Shown: positions 26,464 through 36,248, counted from the stretch's first letter. The stretch is 64,000 nucleotides of DNA from Phycisphaerales bacterium (GCA_003141315.1 PLLP01000008.1:62001-126000), one strand, 5' to 3'. Made by a program: numbers and translations. The notes: generated by a model not told the origin, from the letters alone.

Positions 26464-28230
26464 TTAAGACTGGACATCCTCCATAAATGCAACATCGATA
26501 ATTTCTTCCGGCGTGGTCAAACCCTGCACAACTTTATTGGCGCCGCTTTCGAGCAATCCTCCGTATCCTCTCTCCCGTGCCATCGCCCTTATCTGTGCTT
26601 CCGTGGCATGCGAGGCAATCTTTTCCCGCATCGGGTTATCTATCACCAAAAATTCGAAAATGGGAAGCCTGCCGAGGAACCCGGTATTTCTGCAGTTCTT
26701 GCACCCCTTCCCCTTGTAAAATGTCGCACTCGCCGCACGTTCGGGTGTAATTTTCAGCCTGTTTAGAAGCTCAGCGTCCCATTTTATCGGCTCTTTGCAA
26801 TGTTCACAAACCCTGCGAACCAAACGCTGTGCAACTATCAGGTTGACAGTCGAGGCAAGCAGGTACGACTCAACGCCCATATATAACAGCCTGCTCAGGG
26901 CGCTTGGGGCATCATTGGTATGAAACGTGCTTAAGACCAGATGACCCGTCAGAGATGCCTTTATCGCTATCTCAACTGTTTCCTTATCACGAATTTCGCC
27001 TATCAAAACAATATCAGGGTCCTGTCTCAAAATCGCACGCAGACACAGTGCAAAATCAAGATTAATTTCAGGCTTTACCTGAACCTGGTTGATGCCGCCC
27101 AAACGGTATTCGACAGGGTCTTCAACCGTCGTTATATTCTTTCGCGGGTCACGCAGGTAATTCAAGGCTGAATACAACGTCGTGCTTTTACCGCTTCCCG
27201 TAGGCCCCGTCACGATTACTATGCCGTGAGGCTGAGATAATATATCTTTGAACCTGCCCAGAAGCTCAGGCTCAAAACCAAGCTCATCAAGGTTATGATT
27301 TACCGCTGCTGCGTCGAGAATCCTCATTACGACTTTTTCGCCGTAAATTGTCGGAATTGTCGAAACTCTCACGTCGATGTTGCGGTCCGCTGCCTTGATT
27401 TTGAACCTGCCGTCCTGCGGCAGTCTTCGCTCTGCTATATTCATCTTCGACAGAATCTTTATCCTTGTCGCAACCGCAGATTGCATATTCCGGGCGGGCG
27501 GCACCATATCCTGAAGAACGCCGTCTATACGCATCCGGATAATCATTGTCTTTTCCTGAGGCTCGATATGAATATCGCTTGCCCGGCTTTTGACCGCCTG
27601 ACTGAGCAGAATATCGACAAATCGTATTACAGGTGCCTGCAACGCGGCGGCTTCGCCATTAATGTTGGCTTCCGACACATCGGTTTCCACGTCCAGCTGA
27701 ATATCATTCCTGTCGTCTTCGCCCTCGACGATATTACGCAGTTTCTGCTCTTCGACGTCCGAGCCGTGATAAATCGCCTCTATTGCCTCGTTGATTTCCT
27801 TTGCGGAACCGACAACCGGCTTGATTTTGCGATTGAGTTTAAGAGTGATAGTATCTATTGCAACTACATTAAGAGGGTCCGACATCGCAACAATAACAAC
27901 GCCGTCATCCTCACCGATGGCAACGAGACAAAATCTTTTTGCTATCGCTTCCGGCAGCAGCCTGGCAACACTCAAATCGAGTTTGCTAACATCCTCCAGG
28001 CTTGCATATTCCATAGAGAGGTATTCAGCAAGTGCGCGTGAGATATCCTGCTCGTTAAGCAATTTCAGACGCAGCAGAACCTCTCCCAGACGGCCGCCCT
28101 TGCTTCGCTGTTCATTAAGGGCTTCTGTAAGTTCCCTGTGGCTGAGCAATCCCTTGGAAACGAGCAGTTCCCCGAAGAAAAGATTTGATTTCGACCCTGT
28201 AGGTTTCTCTGTTTCTTGTCTAATTCCCAT
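26464..28230 (-). CDS. pilB: Type IV pilus assembly ATPase
   Basis: This 588-residue hexameric ATPase powers pilus extension. The N-terminal MshEN/GspE_N domain spans about 15-150. The core has Walker A VTGPTGSGKSTTLYSALN (about 340), Asp box VEDPVEYRLGGINQVQV, Walker B ILRQDPDIVLIGEIRD and His box LTGHLVLSTFHTNDA. A zinc-binding tetracysteine module (CEHCKEPI ... CKNCRNTGFLGR) is present, typical of PilB/GspE. No PilT retraction ATPase is found in the window. The ATG at 28230 has GAGAAGA just upstream. It is the first gene of the cluster. Confidence 0.96.
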   Translation of the reverse strand: MGIRQETEKPTGSKSNLFFGELLVSKGLLSHRELTEALNEQRSKGGRLGEVLLRLKLLNEQDISRALAEYLSMEYASLEDVSKLDLSVARLLPEAIAKRFCLVAIGEDDGVVIVAMSDPLNVVAIDTITLKLNRKIKPVVGSAKEINEAIEAIYHGSDVEEQKLRNIVEGEDDRNDIQLDVETDVSEANINGEAAALQAPVIRFVDILLSQAVKSRASDIHIEPQEKTMIIRMRIDGVLQDMVPPARNMQSAVATRIKILSKMNIAERRLPQDGRFKIKAADRNIDVRVSTIPTIYGEKVVMRILDAAAVNHNLDELGFEPELLGRFKDILSQPHGIVIVTGPTGSGKSTTLYSALNYLRDPRKNITTVEDPVEYRLGGINQVQVKPEINLDFALCLRAILRQDPDIVLIGEIRDKETVEIAIKASLTGHLVLSTFHTNDAPSALSRLLYMGVESYLLASTVNLIVAQRLVRRVCEHCKEPIKWDAELLNRLKITPERAASATFYKGKGCKNCRNTGFLGRLPIFEFLVIDNPMREKIASHATEAQIRAMARERGYGGLLESGANKVVQGLTTPEEIIDVAFMEDVQS

Positions 28231-28512
28231 ATTCTTCTCTCATCACCATCTTATCATTCTTCAATAACCGGCAAACCGAACCTTCCTGATTACTTTCAGG
28301 GCGGCAAGTTCGCCGAACCACTCTGCGGGCATCCAGCCAAATCACCGGCCTGCCTCGTAAAGTATATGAAAAAAAATCAAAGACAAAAATTTTTACCCGG
28401 CTTTTATTCAGGTTCCGATAAAAACAAACACACAGGAGACACAATGCGATTACTTTTTTATGAGGACTGAAAAATTGAGCCAAAAATTGTTTGCGGATAC
28501 CCCCAAAGAAAA

Positions 28513-28584
28513 AGCGGGCGACCGGATTCGAACCGGCGACTTTCAGCTTGGGAAGCTGACATTCTACCGCTGAATTACGCCCGC
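28513..28584 (-). tRNA. tRNA-Gly (anticodon CCC)
   Basis: The minus strand folds as a full cloverleaf: acceptor GCGGGCG / CGCCCGC, anticodon stem TCAGC / GCTGA with loop TTCCCAA, T arm with GGTTCGAATCC. The anticodon CCC reads GGG. The 3' CCA is not encoded. Confidence 0.95.
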
Positions 28585-28895
28585 AATTGAAACCGTTATC
28601 AAGCTCTGCTTAACACCGCATAGATTATACCAGCCGCAAAAATAACTTTCCAGCTTCTATTGATTATAATATTGAAGGAAATTTTTACGGCCTTTATGAT
28701 GAATTATCCTTCTAATAAGCCGATTTTATGCCGATAACAGGCAAAAACCGGTATAACCTCACTAAAGCTATAGCCAGAGATAATTCGGCATTGAAAATAA
28801 TGAAAATTTATGCTAAAATCCAGATATTATCGGGATTGTTTGGTTGCTTCAGCTCGACTGAGCTCACCGAGGTCCATCGCAGGAGCTGGTTTGTG

Positions 28896-31787
28896 ATGAA
28901 AAGACTTTCTATTTTTATTCTCATCCCGGTATTATCGGGATTGTGCCGGCAGCAGGCCAATGGCGATATATTACACGTCCCTTCCGCTCCAAACCCAACA
29001 ATCCAGTCAGCCATTAACAATGCAAAAAATGGCGACACTATTATAGTTCAGCCCGGCACATACAGGGAAAATATTAACTTCATCGGCAAGGCCATAACGC
29101 TCAAAAGTCAGGACCCAAATGACCCCAACATCGCAGCTGCCACAATCATCGACGGCAATCAGCCGGCAGACCCAAATAAAGGCTCGGTTGTCACATTCAG
29201 CAGCGGCGAAAAAAATAATTCTGTCCTGGCGGGCTTTACCATCACCGGCGGCACAGGCTCCTGGATTCTCGTCAGCTGGCAATACAAAGGCCTGAACTGG
29301 AATCGATGCGGCGGCGGCGCACTCTGTAATAATATGTCGGAGCCAACAATTAAGAAAAACATCTTCACAAACAACTTCGCTGGCCAGGGCGGCGGCATAT
29401 ACGCCTACGGCAACCCCGTCAATCCGGATAACCCGGCCAATCCACCTGTTCACGTAAAGCCCGTTATTGCCGACAATACTTTTTTCGATAACCGTGCAGT
29501 AGCCAATCATGGTTTTATGCCGCCGGATAATATTCACCCGCATAACGACCACGGCGACGGCGGTGCTTTCGTCGCCTTTCAGGGTTGCGACCCCTGTTTT
29601 ACCGGAAATATAATACAGAACAATCTCGCTGACTTTTATGGCGGCGGAATACACCTGCGACAATGGAGCAACGGACTTATTCAGCAAAATTATTTCCTGA
29701 ATAACTCATCAGAACTCGGCGGCGGAATCCACATCACTTACAATTCAAGCCCGACAGTTAACAAAAATATAATTAAACAAAATATCACATGGGGCTTGGG
29801 CGGCGGCGGCATTTACGTCTATAACTGCTCCAACCCTGTAATATCATATAATATCCTGCTCCAAAATGACGCCAACGGCGCAAAAGGCGGCGGCATCGGC
29901 GTATTCTGGGATTCACAGCCCGACATCTTTCAAAATATCATCGCAAAAAATACTTCACGGTCGGGAGGCGGAATTTATTCGAATTCGGGACCGCTAAATA
30001 TATCATACAACACTATTGCTGAAAATTCAGCTACAACCGGCTCCGGCATCTGCCTCGAATCCGCTGACCCCGTCAATGTCGCCGGCAATATCGTTGCGGC
30101 CAATACCGGTTCTGCACAGATTTACGGAGATGACGCAAATGCCATTACAGCGGCTTATAACAACGTCTGGAGCAGGAATACAGCCGGCTTCGGCGGTTCA
30201 TTGAAAGACCTTACAGGTGCTAACGGAAATATTTCCGCAGACCCGAAGTTCGCCGATGCCGATTCGAACGACTACTCAATAACCGTCTATTCACCCTGTG
30301 TAAATGCAGGCGACCCAAATTTCGTAATGCAGCCAAATCAAAAAGACATAAACGGAGACGACCGCGTAATCGGACAATCCGTTGACATCGGCGCCGATGA
30401 GACCTGGCCGATACAGAATATAACAAAACAAACAAAATATATCCACATTCAGGATGCAATCAACCAGTCGAATAACGGTGATACCATTATTGTCGGTCGC
30501 GGCCGCTTCTTCGAAACCTTAAATTTCGGAAACCACCAGATTGTTCTCTCTTCCGCCGACCCAAACGACTGGGGCGTTGTGGAACAAACTATAATTGACG
30601 CAAACCATACCGGAACCGCAGTTGCTATATCCGGCGGCCAGGACGCCAACACAATATTCAAAGGTTTTACCATAACCAACGGCAACGCCACAAACGGTCA
30701 CGCAGGAGGCATCTGGTGCTACGCAGCCCCGCGAATCGAACGCAACATAATCAGAAACAACTACGCATCCTACAAGGGCGGCGGTATGTATTTCTGGAAC
30801 ACCGATGCACACCCGCTGGTGACCGATAATAAAATTATTGAAAATACCGCACAATCCGCAGGCGGCATCTTCTGCGATTCTTCCAGCAGGGCTACTCTTG
30901 CAAATAACTTCATCTCTGCAAATCGCTCCCTGTCTGCCGGCGGCGGTATCTACTTTGGCGGCTGCGGACCGACAAAGTTAATCAACAACATAATCTCCTC
31001 AAACTATGCTAAAAACGGCGCCGGTATTTATATGCTGCAGGCAACTGATAATGTATCCGTACTCGGCAACCTCTTTGCCGGCAACTGCGCCTCTGTCGCC
31101 GGCGGTGCAATCCAGATAGATAAAGGCTATTTTGACATCATCAATAATACCATAGTCGCCAATCGCGCACCTGCCGGCTCTGGAATTTATCTAACTTCCA
31201 ACAGTTCGCCGAATATCGTTAATAACATCGTTGCCTTTAATGAGCCGGACTATGGAATCCGTGCGAAATTGACCGCCAGCGACCCGAACTTTATCAGCAA
31301 CGATTTTTACGCCAACCAGCCCGGTAATTACGGCCCGCCGTTTTCCGACCAGACCGGTTTCGACGGCAACATAAGTATCGACCCCAATTTTGTAGATAAC
31401 GGATATTGGGACGATGCCAACACGCCCGCCGATGCGAATGACGACTTCTTTGTCCCCGGCGATTACCATATCAGGCCGGGTTCGCCTTGTTTCAATACCG
31501 GCGATACAAATCTCGTGCCGGCGGTATTGACCGAAGATTTCGACGGCGAACAAAGAATCTTTGCGGGTGCGGTCGATATCGGCGCAGACGAGATTGTGAT
31601 AACCAGCCCCTTCGACCTCAATAATGACGGCAGAGTCGATTGCTACGAGTTGCAAATACTCGCTGAAGAATGGCTCCAGAGCGGCACTTCCCTGCGAACA
31701 GATTTTCACAAGGATAATTTTATCGACTTTCGCGATTTGGCGGAGCTGGCAAACAATTGGTTCTGGCAAGCCTTCTGGTATCAATAA
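28896..31787 (+). CDS. Secreted parallel beta-helix protein with C-terminal dockerin
   Basis: I choose the ATG at 28896, with AGGAG 10 bases upstream, opening directly into a signal peptide (RLSIFILIPVLSGLC); an upstream ATG at 28728 has no such support. That gives 963 residues. Two halves each begin with a pectate-lyase-like opening (IQSAINNAKNGDTIIVQPGTY; IQDAINQSNNGDTIIVGRG). Each continues with many GGGI / N-I-xxN turns of a right-handed beta-helix. The C-terminus has dockerin-type motifs (FDLNNDGRVDCYELQILAEEW and FHKDNFIDFRDLAELANNW). It is likely surface-displayed and binds or cleaves polysaccharide; no lyase catalytic site is recognisable. Confidence 0.82.
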   Translation: MKRLSIFILIPVLSGLCRQQANGDILHVPSAPNPTIQSAINNAKNGDTIIVQPGTYRENINFIGKAITLKSQDPNDPNIAAATIIDGNQPADPNKGSVVTFSSGEKNNSVLAGFTITGGTGSWILVSWQYKGLNWNRCGGGALCNNMSEPTIKKNIFTNNFAGQGGGIYAYGNPVNPDNPANPPVHVKPVIADNTFFDNRAVANHGFMPPDNIHPHNDHGDGGAFVAFQGCDPCFTGNIIQNNLADFYGGGIHLRQWSNGLIQQNYFLNNSSELGGGIHITYNSSPTVNKNIIKQNITWGLGGGGIYVYNCSNPVISYNILLQNDANGAKGGGIGVFWDSQPDIFQNIIAKNTSRSGGGIYSNSGPLNISYNTIAENSATTGSGICLESADPVNVAGNIVAANTGSAQIYGDDANAITAAYNNVWSRNTAGFGGSLKDLTGANGNISADPKFADADSNDYSITVYSPCVNAGDPNFVMQPNQKDINGDDRVIGQSVDIGADETWPIQNITKQTKYIHIQDAINQSNNGDTIIVGRGRFFETLNFGNHQIVLSSADPNDWGVVEQTIIDANHTGTAVAISGGQDANTIFKGFTITNGNATNGHAGGIWCYAAPRIERNIIRNNYASYKGGGMYFWNTDAHPLVTDNKIIENTAQSAGGIFCDSSSRATLANNFISANRSLSAGGGIYFGGCGPTKLINNIISSNYAKNGAGIYMLQATDNVSVLGNLFAGNCASVAGGAIQIDKGYFDIINNTIVANRAPAGSGIYLTSNSSPNIVNNIVAFNEPDYGIRAKLTASDPNFISNDFYANQPGNYGPPFSDQTGFDGNISIDPNFVDNGYWDDANTPADANDDFFVPGDYHIRPGSPCFNTGDTNLVPAVLTEDFDGEQRIFAGAVDIGADEIVITSPFDLNNDGRVDCYELQILAEEWLQSGTSLRTDFHKDNFIDFRDLAELANNWFWQAFWYQ

Positions 31788-32041
31788 AAAAACTAAAAGT
31801 CAAAAATTTAATTCAGCCACAGATTTCCCGAAAGACACGGGGAAGCAGGCATCCGGCAACGACACCGGAGCTTTCACTGATTGCACTGTTTTTAATTTTT
31901 TTATCTGTGGCTCATTTTTTTTATTAATTCTAGTCCGCCTGAGGCGGAGCGGACTGATTTTTTTACAAATATTTATTTAATCCGTGTAATCAGCCCGCCA
32001 TAAGAACGGCGGATAAACTCCATCCGTGGTTTCTGTAACAA
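31788..32041. repeat. Gene-free stretch with palindrome and CTGTGG-type repeat remnants
   Basis: No gene is seen. It contains the palindrome GTCCGC...GCGGAC with inner CCGCC-TGA-GGCGG (31933-31954). It also holds motifs like CAGCCACAGATTTC, ATCTGTGGCTCA and AATCCGTGTAATCAG that recur near 47393 and 49323. These look like decayed copies of dispersed repeats. Confidence 0.5.
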
Positions 32042-32074
32042 ATAAAAAAAGAGACAGCCAAAAGGCTGCCTCTT
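32042..32074 (-). terminator. Intrinsic terminator after the first PEP-CTERM gene
   Basis: AAGAG-a-CAGCC / GGCTG-c-CTCTT stem with an AAAA loop (32049-32074). On the minus strand it is followed by a long T run. It lies 31 bases past the stop of the gene at 32105. Confidence 0.85.
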
Positions 32075-32104
32075 ATTCTACTTAACTAATCAAAGCTGAT
32101 TGTC

Positions 32105-32695
32105 TTATTTTTTTCTGCGTGCCAGGAACAAACTACCCAGACCAAGCAGTGTGAGCGTCATCGGCTCAGGGTTAATAAGCAGAATCCCATAGCCTTCGCC
32201 GAGATGATGCAAATTCAGTGCTGCGTCAAGCTCAAACGATTCCATACCATTGGTATTCGGATTTTCCACCAATGTAACAGTAGCAGCACCAAAGATGTTT
32301 TCACAATGGAGCAGGAAGTGGTCAAGGACTATTCCCGGCGCAACGCTGCCGAAATTATTGGCTACAGTGTCAATCAATGGGTCACCATTAGGCAGAATTG
32401 TAACCCTCGACAGGTCCATATCCCAGCCTGGAGCCCAGGTGATGGTACTAATACTTGCGGTCATACCGCTTGAAGGGGATATTACCATCTCTTTACTGAT
32501 TGAACCAATGGTCATACCCGGGTCTGGTATATATACAACATCAACGCCAATTACATCAGACGGAAAAAATGTAATTTCATTCGTCGGGTTGATTGGCTGG
32601 CCGTTAATACTTGAAATCTGCAAATCAACTATACCAGCGTTGGCAACATTGACTATTGCCATAAAAATAAACGCCGCTGCTAATCTCTTCATCAT
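32105..32695 (-). CDS. PEP-CTERM surface protein, copy 2
   Basis: This 196-residue protein has a signal peptide (MKRLAAAFIFMAIVNVANA) and a C-terminal sorting tail PEPMTLTLLGLGSLFLARRK, the PEP-CTERM pattern recognised by exosortase. The middle region (ITFFPSDVIGVDVVYIPDPG, LDHFLLHCENIFGAATVTLVE) is related to its neighbour at 32795. It should be exported and anchored or processed at the surface. No exosortase gene is in the window. Confidence 0.88.
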   Translation of the reverse strand: MMKRLAAAFIFMAIVNVANAGIVDLQISSINGQPINPTNEITFFPSDVIGVDVVYIPDPGMTIGSISKEMVISPSSGMTASISTITWAPGWDMDLSRVTILPNGDPLIDTVANNFGSVAPGIVLDHFLLHCENIFGAATVTLVENPNTNGMESFELDAALNLHHLGEGYGILLINPEPMTLTLLGLGSLFLARRKK

Positions 32696-32730
32696 CTCTC
32701 ACCCCTATCTTCTCATCCTAAATCAGGAAA

Positions 32731-32762
32731 AAACAAGGGGGGCAGATTTAAATCTGCCCCCC
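32731..32762 (-). terminator. Strong intrinsic terminator after the second PEP-CTERM gene
   Basis: A perfect 13-bp palindrome (GGGGGGCAGATTT / AAATCTGCCCCCC, 32737-32762) is followed on the minus strand by TTGTTTTTT. It lies 32 bases past the stop of the gene at 32795. Confidence 0.9.
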
Positions 32763-32794
32763 ATTTTATCTACCTAACTATCAAAGATGTTGGC

Positions 32795-33436
32795 TTATTT
32801 TTTCTTGCGTGCAAGAAACAAACTGCCAAGACCAAGAAGTGTGAGTGTCATCGGTTCCGGAACCTGGTGAATAATCAGACCAGCGCCGCTATCAAGAGGA
32901 GTCAAGTTAAAATCTGCAGTTCTATCAGACTCTTGCGATGCCCCAGCGCCTGTCATTCCATTTTCGACCAATGCAACAGTCAAATTGCCCAGGCCTTCGC
33001 AATGGAGCAGGAAGTGGTCAATGACTACTCCCGATGCAACTGTGCCGTGATCGTTGGCGACTGCGTCAATCAATGCATTGCCAACTCCACCTATGTCAGG
33101 ATTACTAATAATACTGACGTTTGAGAAATCGTTACTCCAACCTGCCGCCCAAGTAAGTGTAAGAGGGGCTGTCGGTTTCGAGAATGTCCCGCCAATGCTT
33201 ACAGTCATAAGAGCTGGATTCGACATTACCACCTCTTTGCTGATGGACCACAGGTCCAAACCCTGGCCTGGTGTATATACTACATCAACGCCAATCGTAT
33301 CAGATGCACTAAGTGTAATTTGATTCGTCGGGTTGATTGTTTGGCCGTTAAGGCTTGAAATCTGCAAATCAACTATACCGGCGTTGGCAACATTGACCAG
33401 TGCCATAACAAAAAGTATTGCCATTAATTTTTTCAT
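32795..33436 (-). CDS. PEP-CTERM surface protein, copy 1
   Basis: This 213-residue protein has a signal peptide (MKKLMAILFVMALVNVANA) and C-terminal VPEPMTLTLLGLGSLFLARK. It shares IVDLQISS-NGQ-INPTN and VIDHFLLHCE with the downstream paralogue, so the pair is a tandem duplication. A GGAGG-type site lies just upstream. It follows the dockerin protein gene by 63 bases and may be co-transcribed with it. Confidence 0.88.
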   Translation of the reverse strand: MKKLMAILFVMALVNVANAGIVDLQISSLNGQTINPTNQITLSASDTIGVDVVYTPGQGLDLWSISKEVVMSNPALMTVSIGGTFSKPTAPLTLTWAAGWSNDFSNVSIISNPDIGGVGNALIDAVANDHGTVASGVVIDHFLLHCEGLGNLTVALVENGMTGAGASQESDRTADFNLTPLDSGAGLIIHQVPEPMTLTLLGLGSLFLARKKK

Positions 33437-33499
33437 TTCACGTCCTCCGTTATCTAAAACATTAAACTTCGGTTAACAATAAATTCACAACACATCGAA

Positions 33500-34363
33500 T
33501 TACGGGCAAGTCTTGGTTGCACAAGTACCCATACCTTTTTTGCCGTAATTCGTCTTAAAAATCGAGTAATCTGTAGAGTTGACACCACCACTGTGGTCAA
33601 AATCACAGCAGCAGTTGTACTGACCTGCACCTGTCCCATGAGGCGAACTGGCTGAATTCGTTCCATAAGCCTTTTTGAAATTGGAATAATCTGTACCATC
33701 TACAGTGCCATTACCGTCGGTGTCGCCGGACGGTTGTCCCGGGCAAAGCCAACAATTATGGGTAGTCCTGCAAAAAGACAGCTTCGGGGGCCCATAAGTA
33801 CATATAGGGAAAGTAACGATAGGAATAGAGTTACCATCCTCGAGGACAATCCCGCCACGTACAGCATTTGCCGAAATGGATACGTCAACTGTGCCAAAAT
33901 TACCTGTCACTTTTGAGCAGTCCATACCGAATTGAATCAGGTTTCCGCTTGAAGGCGGCGGATTCTTATGGTTCGGGTCACTCGGTGCATACAGTGAGGC
34001 CATCTCAAGAATGAAACCATTGGCATCATTCGGATAGATGGATGGTGAAACCACAGGTGAGCCATTGCTGGAAATGTATGTCTTGCCGCCTGAAGTCGCT
34101 GCGAACTGAATGTTGGAAGGAGTCACGTAGTAGTTCGGCTCTAATCTTATCGCCGACCCGACTATGTAAGCCCCTTTCGGACTAGTAGAAGTTTTAACGT
34201 TGACAGTCAGCGCAAAGGCTCTTACTTTTTCGCCTGCGGAACAATTGTAGCTAATGATCGCCTTGTTGGCATCAGTGGGATGCCTTTTAATCTGGACAGT
34301 CACCTGGCCCATCACGGGCATAGCAATAGTCAGTACCAAGAGAGCTAAAAGAATTTTCTTCAT
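33500..34363 (-). CDS. Secreted protein with C-terminal dockerin
   Basis: I choose the ATG at 34363, with AGGAAG 6-7 bases upstream and an immediate signal peptide (MKKILLALLVLTIAMPVMG); this gives 287 residues. An ATG-less extension upstream to 34594 is rejected. The N-terminal domain (VTVQIKRHPTDANKAIISYN, ALTVNVKTS) looks beta-sandwich-like, similar to cohesin-type folds. The C-terminus has two dockerin-type loops (GDTDGNGTVDGTDYSNFKKAY and CDFDHSGGVNSTDYSIFKTNY), rich in Cys. Whether the first domain is a true cohesin cannot be settled by eye. Confidence 0.75.
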   Translation of the reverse strand: MKKILLALLVLTIAMPVMGQVTVQIKRHPTDANKAIISYNCSAGEKVRAFALTVNVKTSTSPKGAYIVGSAIRLEPNYYVTPSNIQFAATSGGKTYISSNGSPVVSPSIYPNDANGFILEMASLYAPSDPNHKNPPPSSGNLIQFGMDCSKVTGNFGTVDVSISANAVRGGIVLEDGNSIPIVTFPICTYGPPKLSFCRTTHNCWLCPGQPSGDTDGNGTVDGTDYSNFKKAYGTNSASSPHGTGAGQYNCCCDFDHSGGVNSTDYSIFKTNYGKKGMGTCATKTCP

Positions 34364-34374
34364 AAATACTTCCT

Positions 34375-34525
34375 TTCTTCGTCTTTCCTTCGCAGAGCCA
34401 CACCCTCTGCATTTTGGTTTCGATACCCTGTCTACAAATCCATCGCTTAAGTTTCTCTGCCGAGCCAGGTACTGTAGCTGGCAAATAAAACCACCGGTTA
34501 ACAGGAAAAACCGGATAAAAAAATT
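34375..34525 (-). promoter_or_regulatory. Structured 5' leader of the dockerin protein gene
   Basis: Several hairpins lie in series on the minus strand: CCGGTT / AACCGG, GCCAG / CTGGC, GGT-ATCGAA-ACC and CAGAG-GGTGTGG-CTCTG. The last lies just before the ribosome site. The density is above what I see in other gaps. It does not match any riboswitch class I know. The rest of 34364-35000 shows no convincing gene. Confidence 0.4.
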
Positions 34526-35000
34526 CCTTTTCTGCCCTCCCGCCCCCTTTCTCGCCAAAGGCGTTTGTATATGCACAGCGTTTTTACCACACAACTTCCG
34601 CCATACATAATGGTTAATCTGGCAAAGGTCATCCTTAAATTAACACATAGAATCAGGAAAAGCAAGCGAAAAATAAAAAAAATGTCAAATTCCGATAAAA
34701 AACCGGCCATCAGTCAGGTAAAGGTTAATTTTTGCGGTTCAGCCATCAAAAAAAAGCTATCTCAAAAACGCCGTTTTCAATGCCAAAAAAGCTGCCCCAA
34801 CCCCTCAACTGCCACCAGCTTTTATGTTGATATTTATCAACGCACCGTTATCGCCAAAAACATCCCCAAAATACCGCTGCCGGCTGATAAAAATTACGCA
34901 AGTTGGCTTTGATGTCCCGATAACGATAGATAGACCTCTCCTGACAGGTTGGCGTCAATTATTTTGCAAAAAAACGTTATTTTGGTATTATTTCCTGCTT

Positions 35001-36248
35001 ATGTTTCAATTTTTGACAGGAAGGCTTGTATTTGTAAGGCTGTTAATGCTGCTCGCTGTCGCAGCGTTAGTCGGCATCGGCATTGCCACCATTTATGCGG
35101 TAGGCAACCCCGCGGAAATCGCTGCCGGCCATGCCGAAAAAATTAGTAATTACTGGCAAAAGCAGCTGCTTTTCGCGATTCTCGGCGTTGTCGCATTTAT
35201 CCTGATAAATAGAATCGATTACCGCCGGCTCGGTGAATTAAGCTATTCACTGTACGGCTTTGTCATCATTCTGCTTATGCTTCTGCTGGTGGATAAATAC
35301 ATCTTCAACATCCCCGACATATTTATCGAGCAAAACCGCAACACGTACCGGTGGGTAAAGATTCCATTTACAGGCCTGAGTTTTCAGCCCTCCGAATTGT
35401 GCAAACTGGCGTATGTGCTTGCGCTCGGCTGGTTCCTGCGGTATAAAAGCAATTATCGAAATTTCAGTTCGCTGGTCGGGCCTTTTATCCTTACCCTGCT
35501 TCCGATGTTCCTGATTCTGCTCGAACCTGATTTGGGCACAGTACTTTTAATGATGCCTATCCTGTTCACGATGCTCTTTGTCGCAGGGGCAAAGGTAAAA
35601 CACCTTTTAACCATAATTGTCCTTGCCATTCTGGTAAGCCCCCTGCTTTGGGTCGTAATTCAGCCTTACCAAAAAATGAGGATTAGTTGCGTCCTGCTGC
35701 AAAGTAAAACGCTCCGCGGGATTACCGAAAAAAGTCCGACGCTCGCAAAAATATTAGTCGGCCAAAACTTCACCGAAAGACAGTGGGAAAACGACTGGGG
35801 TTATAATCTAATCCGTTCCAAATACGCCGTTTCCGCAGGCGGCCTTAACGGCTACGGCTTCCGAAAAGGACCGTTTATTAAATACGACTTCCTGCCGGAA
35901 CGGCATAACGATTTTATATTTGCGACGATTGCCCAGCAATGGGGTTTTATTGGGTCTGTCGGCCTCATTGGAATTTATCTAATCTTCTTTATCTGCGGCC
36001 TCGAAATCGCATCAGAACACACAGACCCCTTCGGCAGACTCGTTGCTATGGGCATTGTATCGATGTTCTTTGTCGAGTTAATCGTCAACGCAAGTATGAC
36101 TATCGGCCTGATGCCGATAACGGGTATTACGCTGCCATTTATAAGCTACGGCGGGTCGAGCCTCTTCGTAAGTCTGGCCGCCGTCGGCTTGCTCAACAAC
36201 ATCGGAAGGTGCAGGCCGTTCACTATCGCCTCTTCAATCACGCAATAA
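35001..36248 (+). CDS. rodA: Rod-shape peptidoglycan polymerase
   Basis: From the ATG at 35001 the protein has 415 residues with about ten transmembrane helices. SEDS-family signatures are IAQQWGFIGSVGLIGIYL, PERHNDFIFATI, and the C-terminal GITLPFISYGGSS. RodA is the glycosyltransferase that extends lateral cell wall in concert with a class B PBP. FtsW is the close alternative; the RDYRRLGEL-type loop (here RIDYRRLGELSYS) favours RodA. No strong ribosome site is seen; ATG at 35046 is possible but would truncate the first helix. Its presence, with murJ next door, implies a peptidoglycan wall. Confidence 0.87.
   Translation: MFQFLTGRLVFVRLLMLLAVAALVGIGIATIYAVGNPAEIAAGHAEKISNYWQKQLLFAILGVVAFILINRIDYRRLGELSYSLYGFVIILLMLLLVDKYIFNIPDIFIEQNRNTYRWVKIPFTGLSFQPSELCKLAYVLALGWFLRYKSNYRNFSSLVGPFILTLLPMFLILLEPDLGTVLLMMPILFTMLFVAGAKVKHLLTIIVLAILVSPLLWVVIQPYQKMRISCVLLQSKTLRGITEKSPTLAKILVGQNFTERQWENDWGYNLIRSKYAVSAGGLNGYGFRKGPFIKYDFLPERHNDFIFATIAQQWGFIGSVGLIGIYLIFFICGLEIASEHTDPFGRLVAMGIVSMFFVELIVNASMTIGLMPITGITLPFISYGGSSLFVSLAAVGLLNNIGRCRPFTIASSITQ

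Noticed and set aside
27295-28041. 248-residue plus-strand frame opposite pilB
   Set aside because: It is antisense to a certain gene, rich in Arg/Cys/His, and has no start context.
34565-34912. 115-residue plus-strand frame before rodA
   Set aside because: Low-complexity basic composition, no ribosome site, and it overlaps the rodA start region in another frame.
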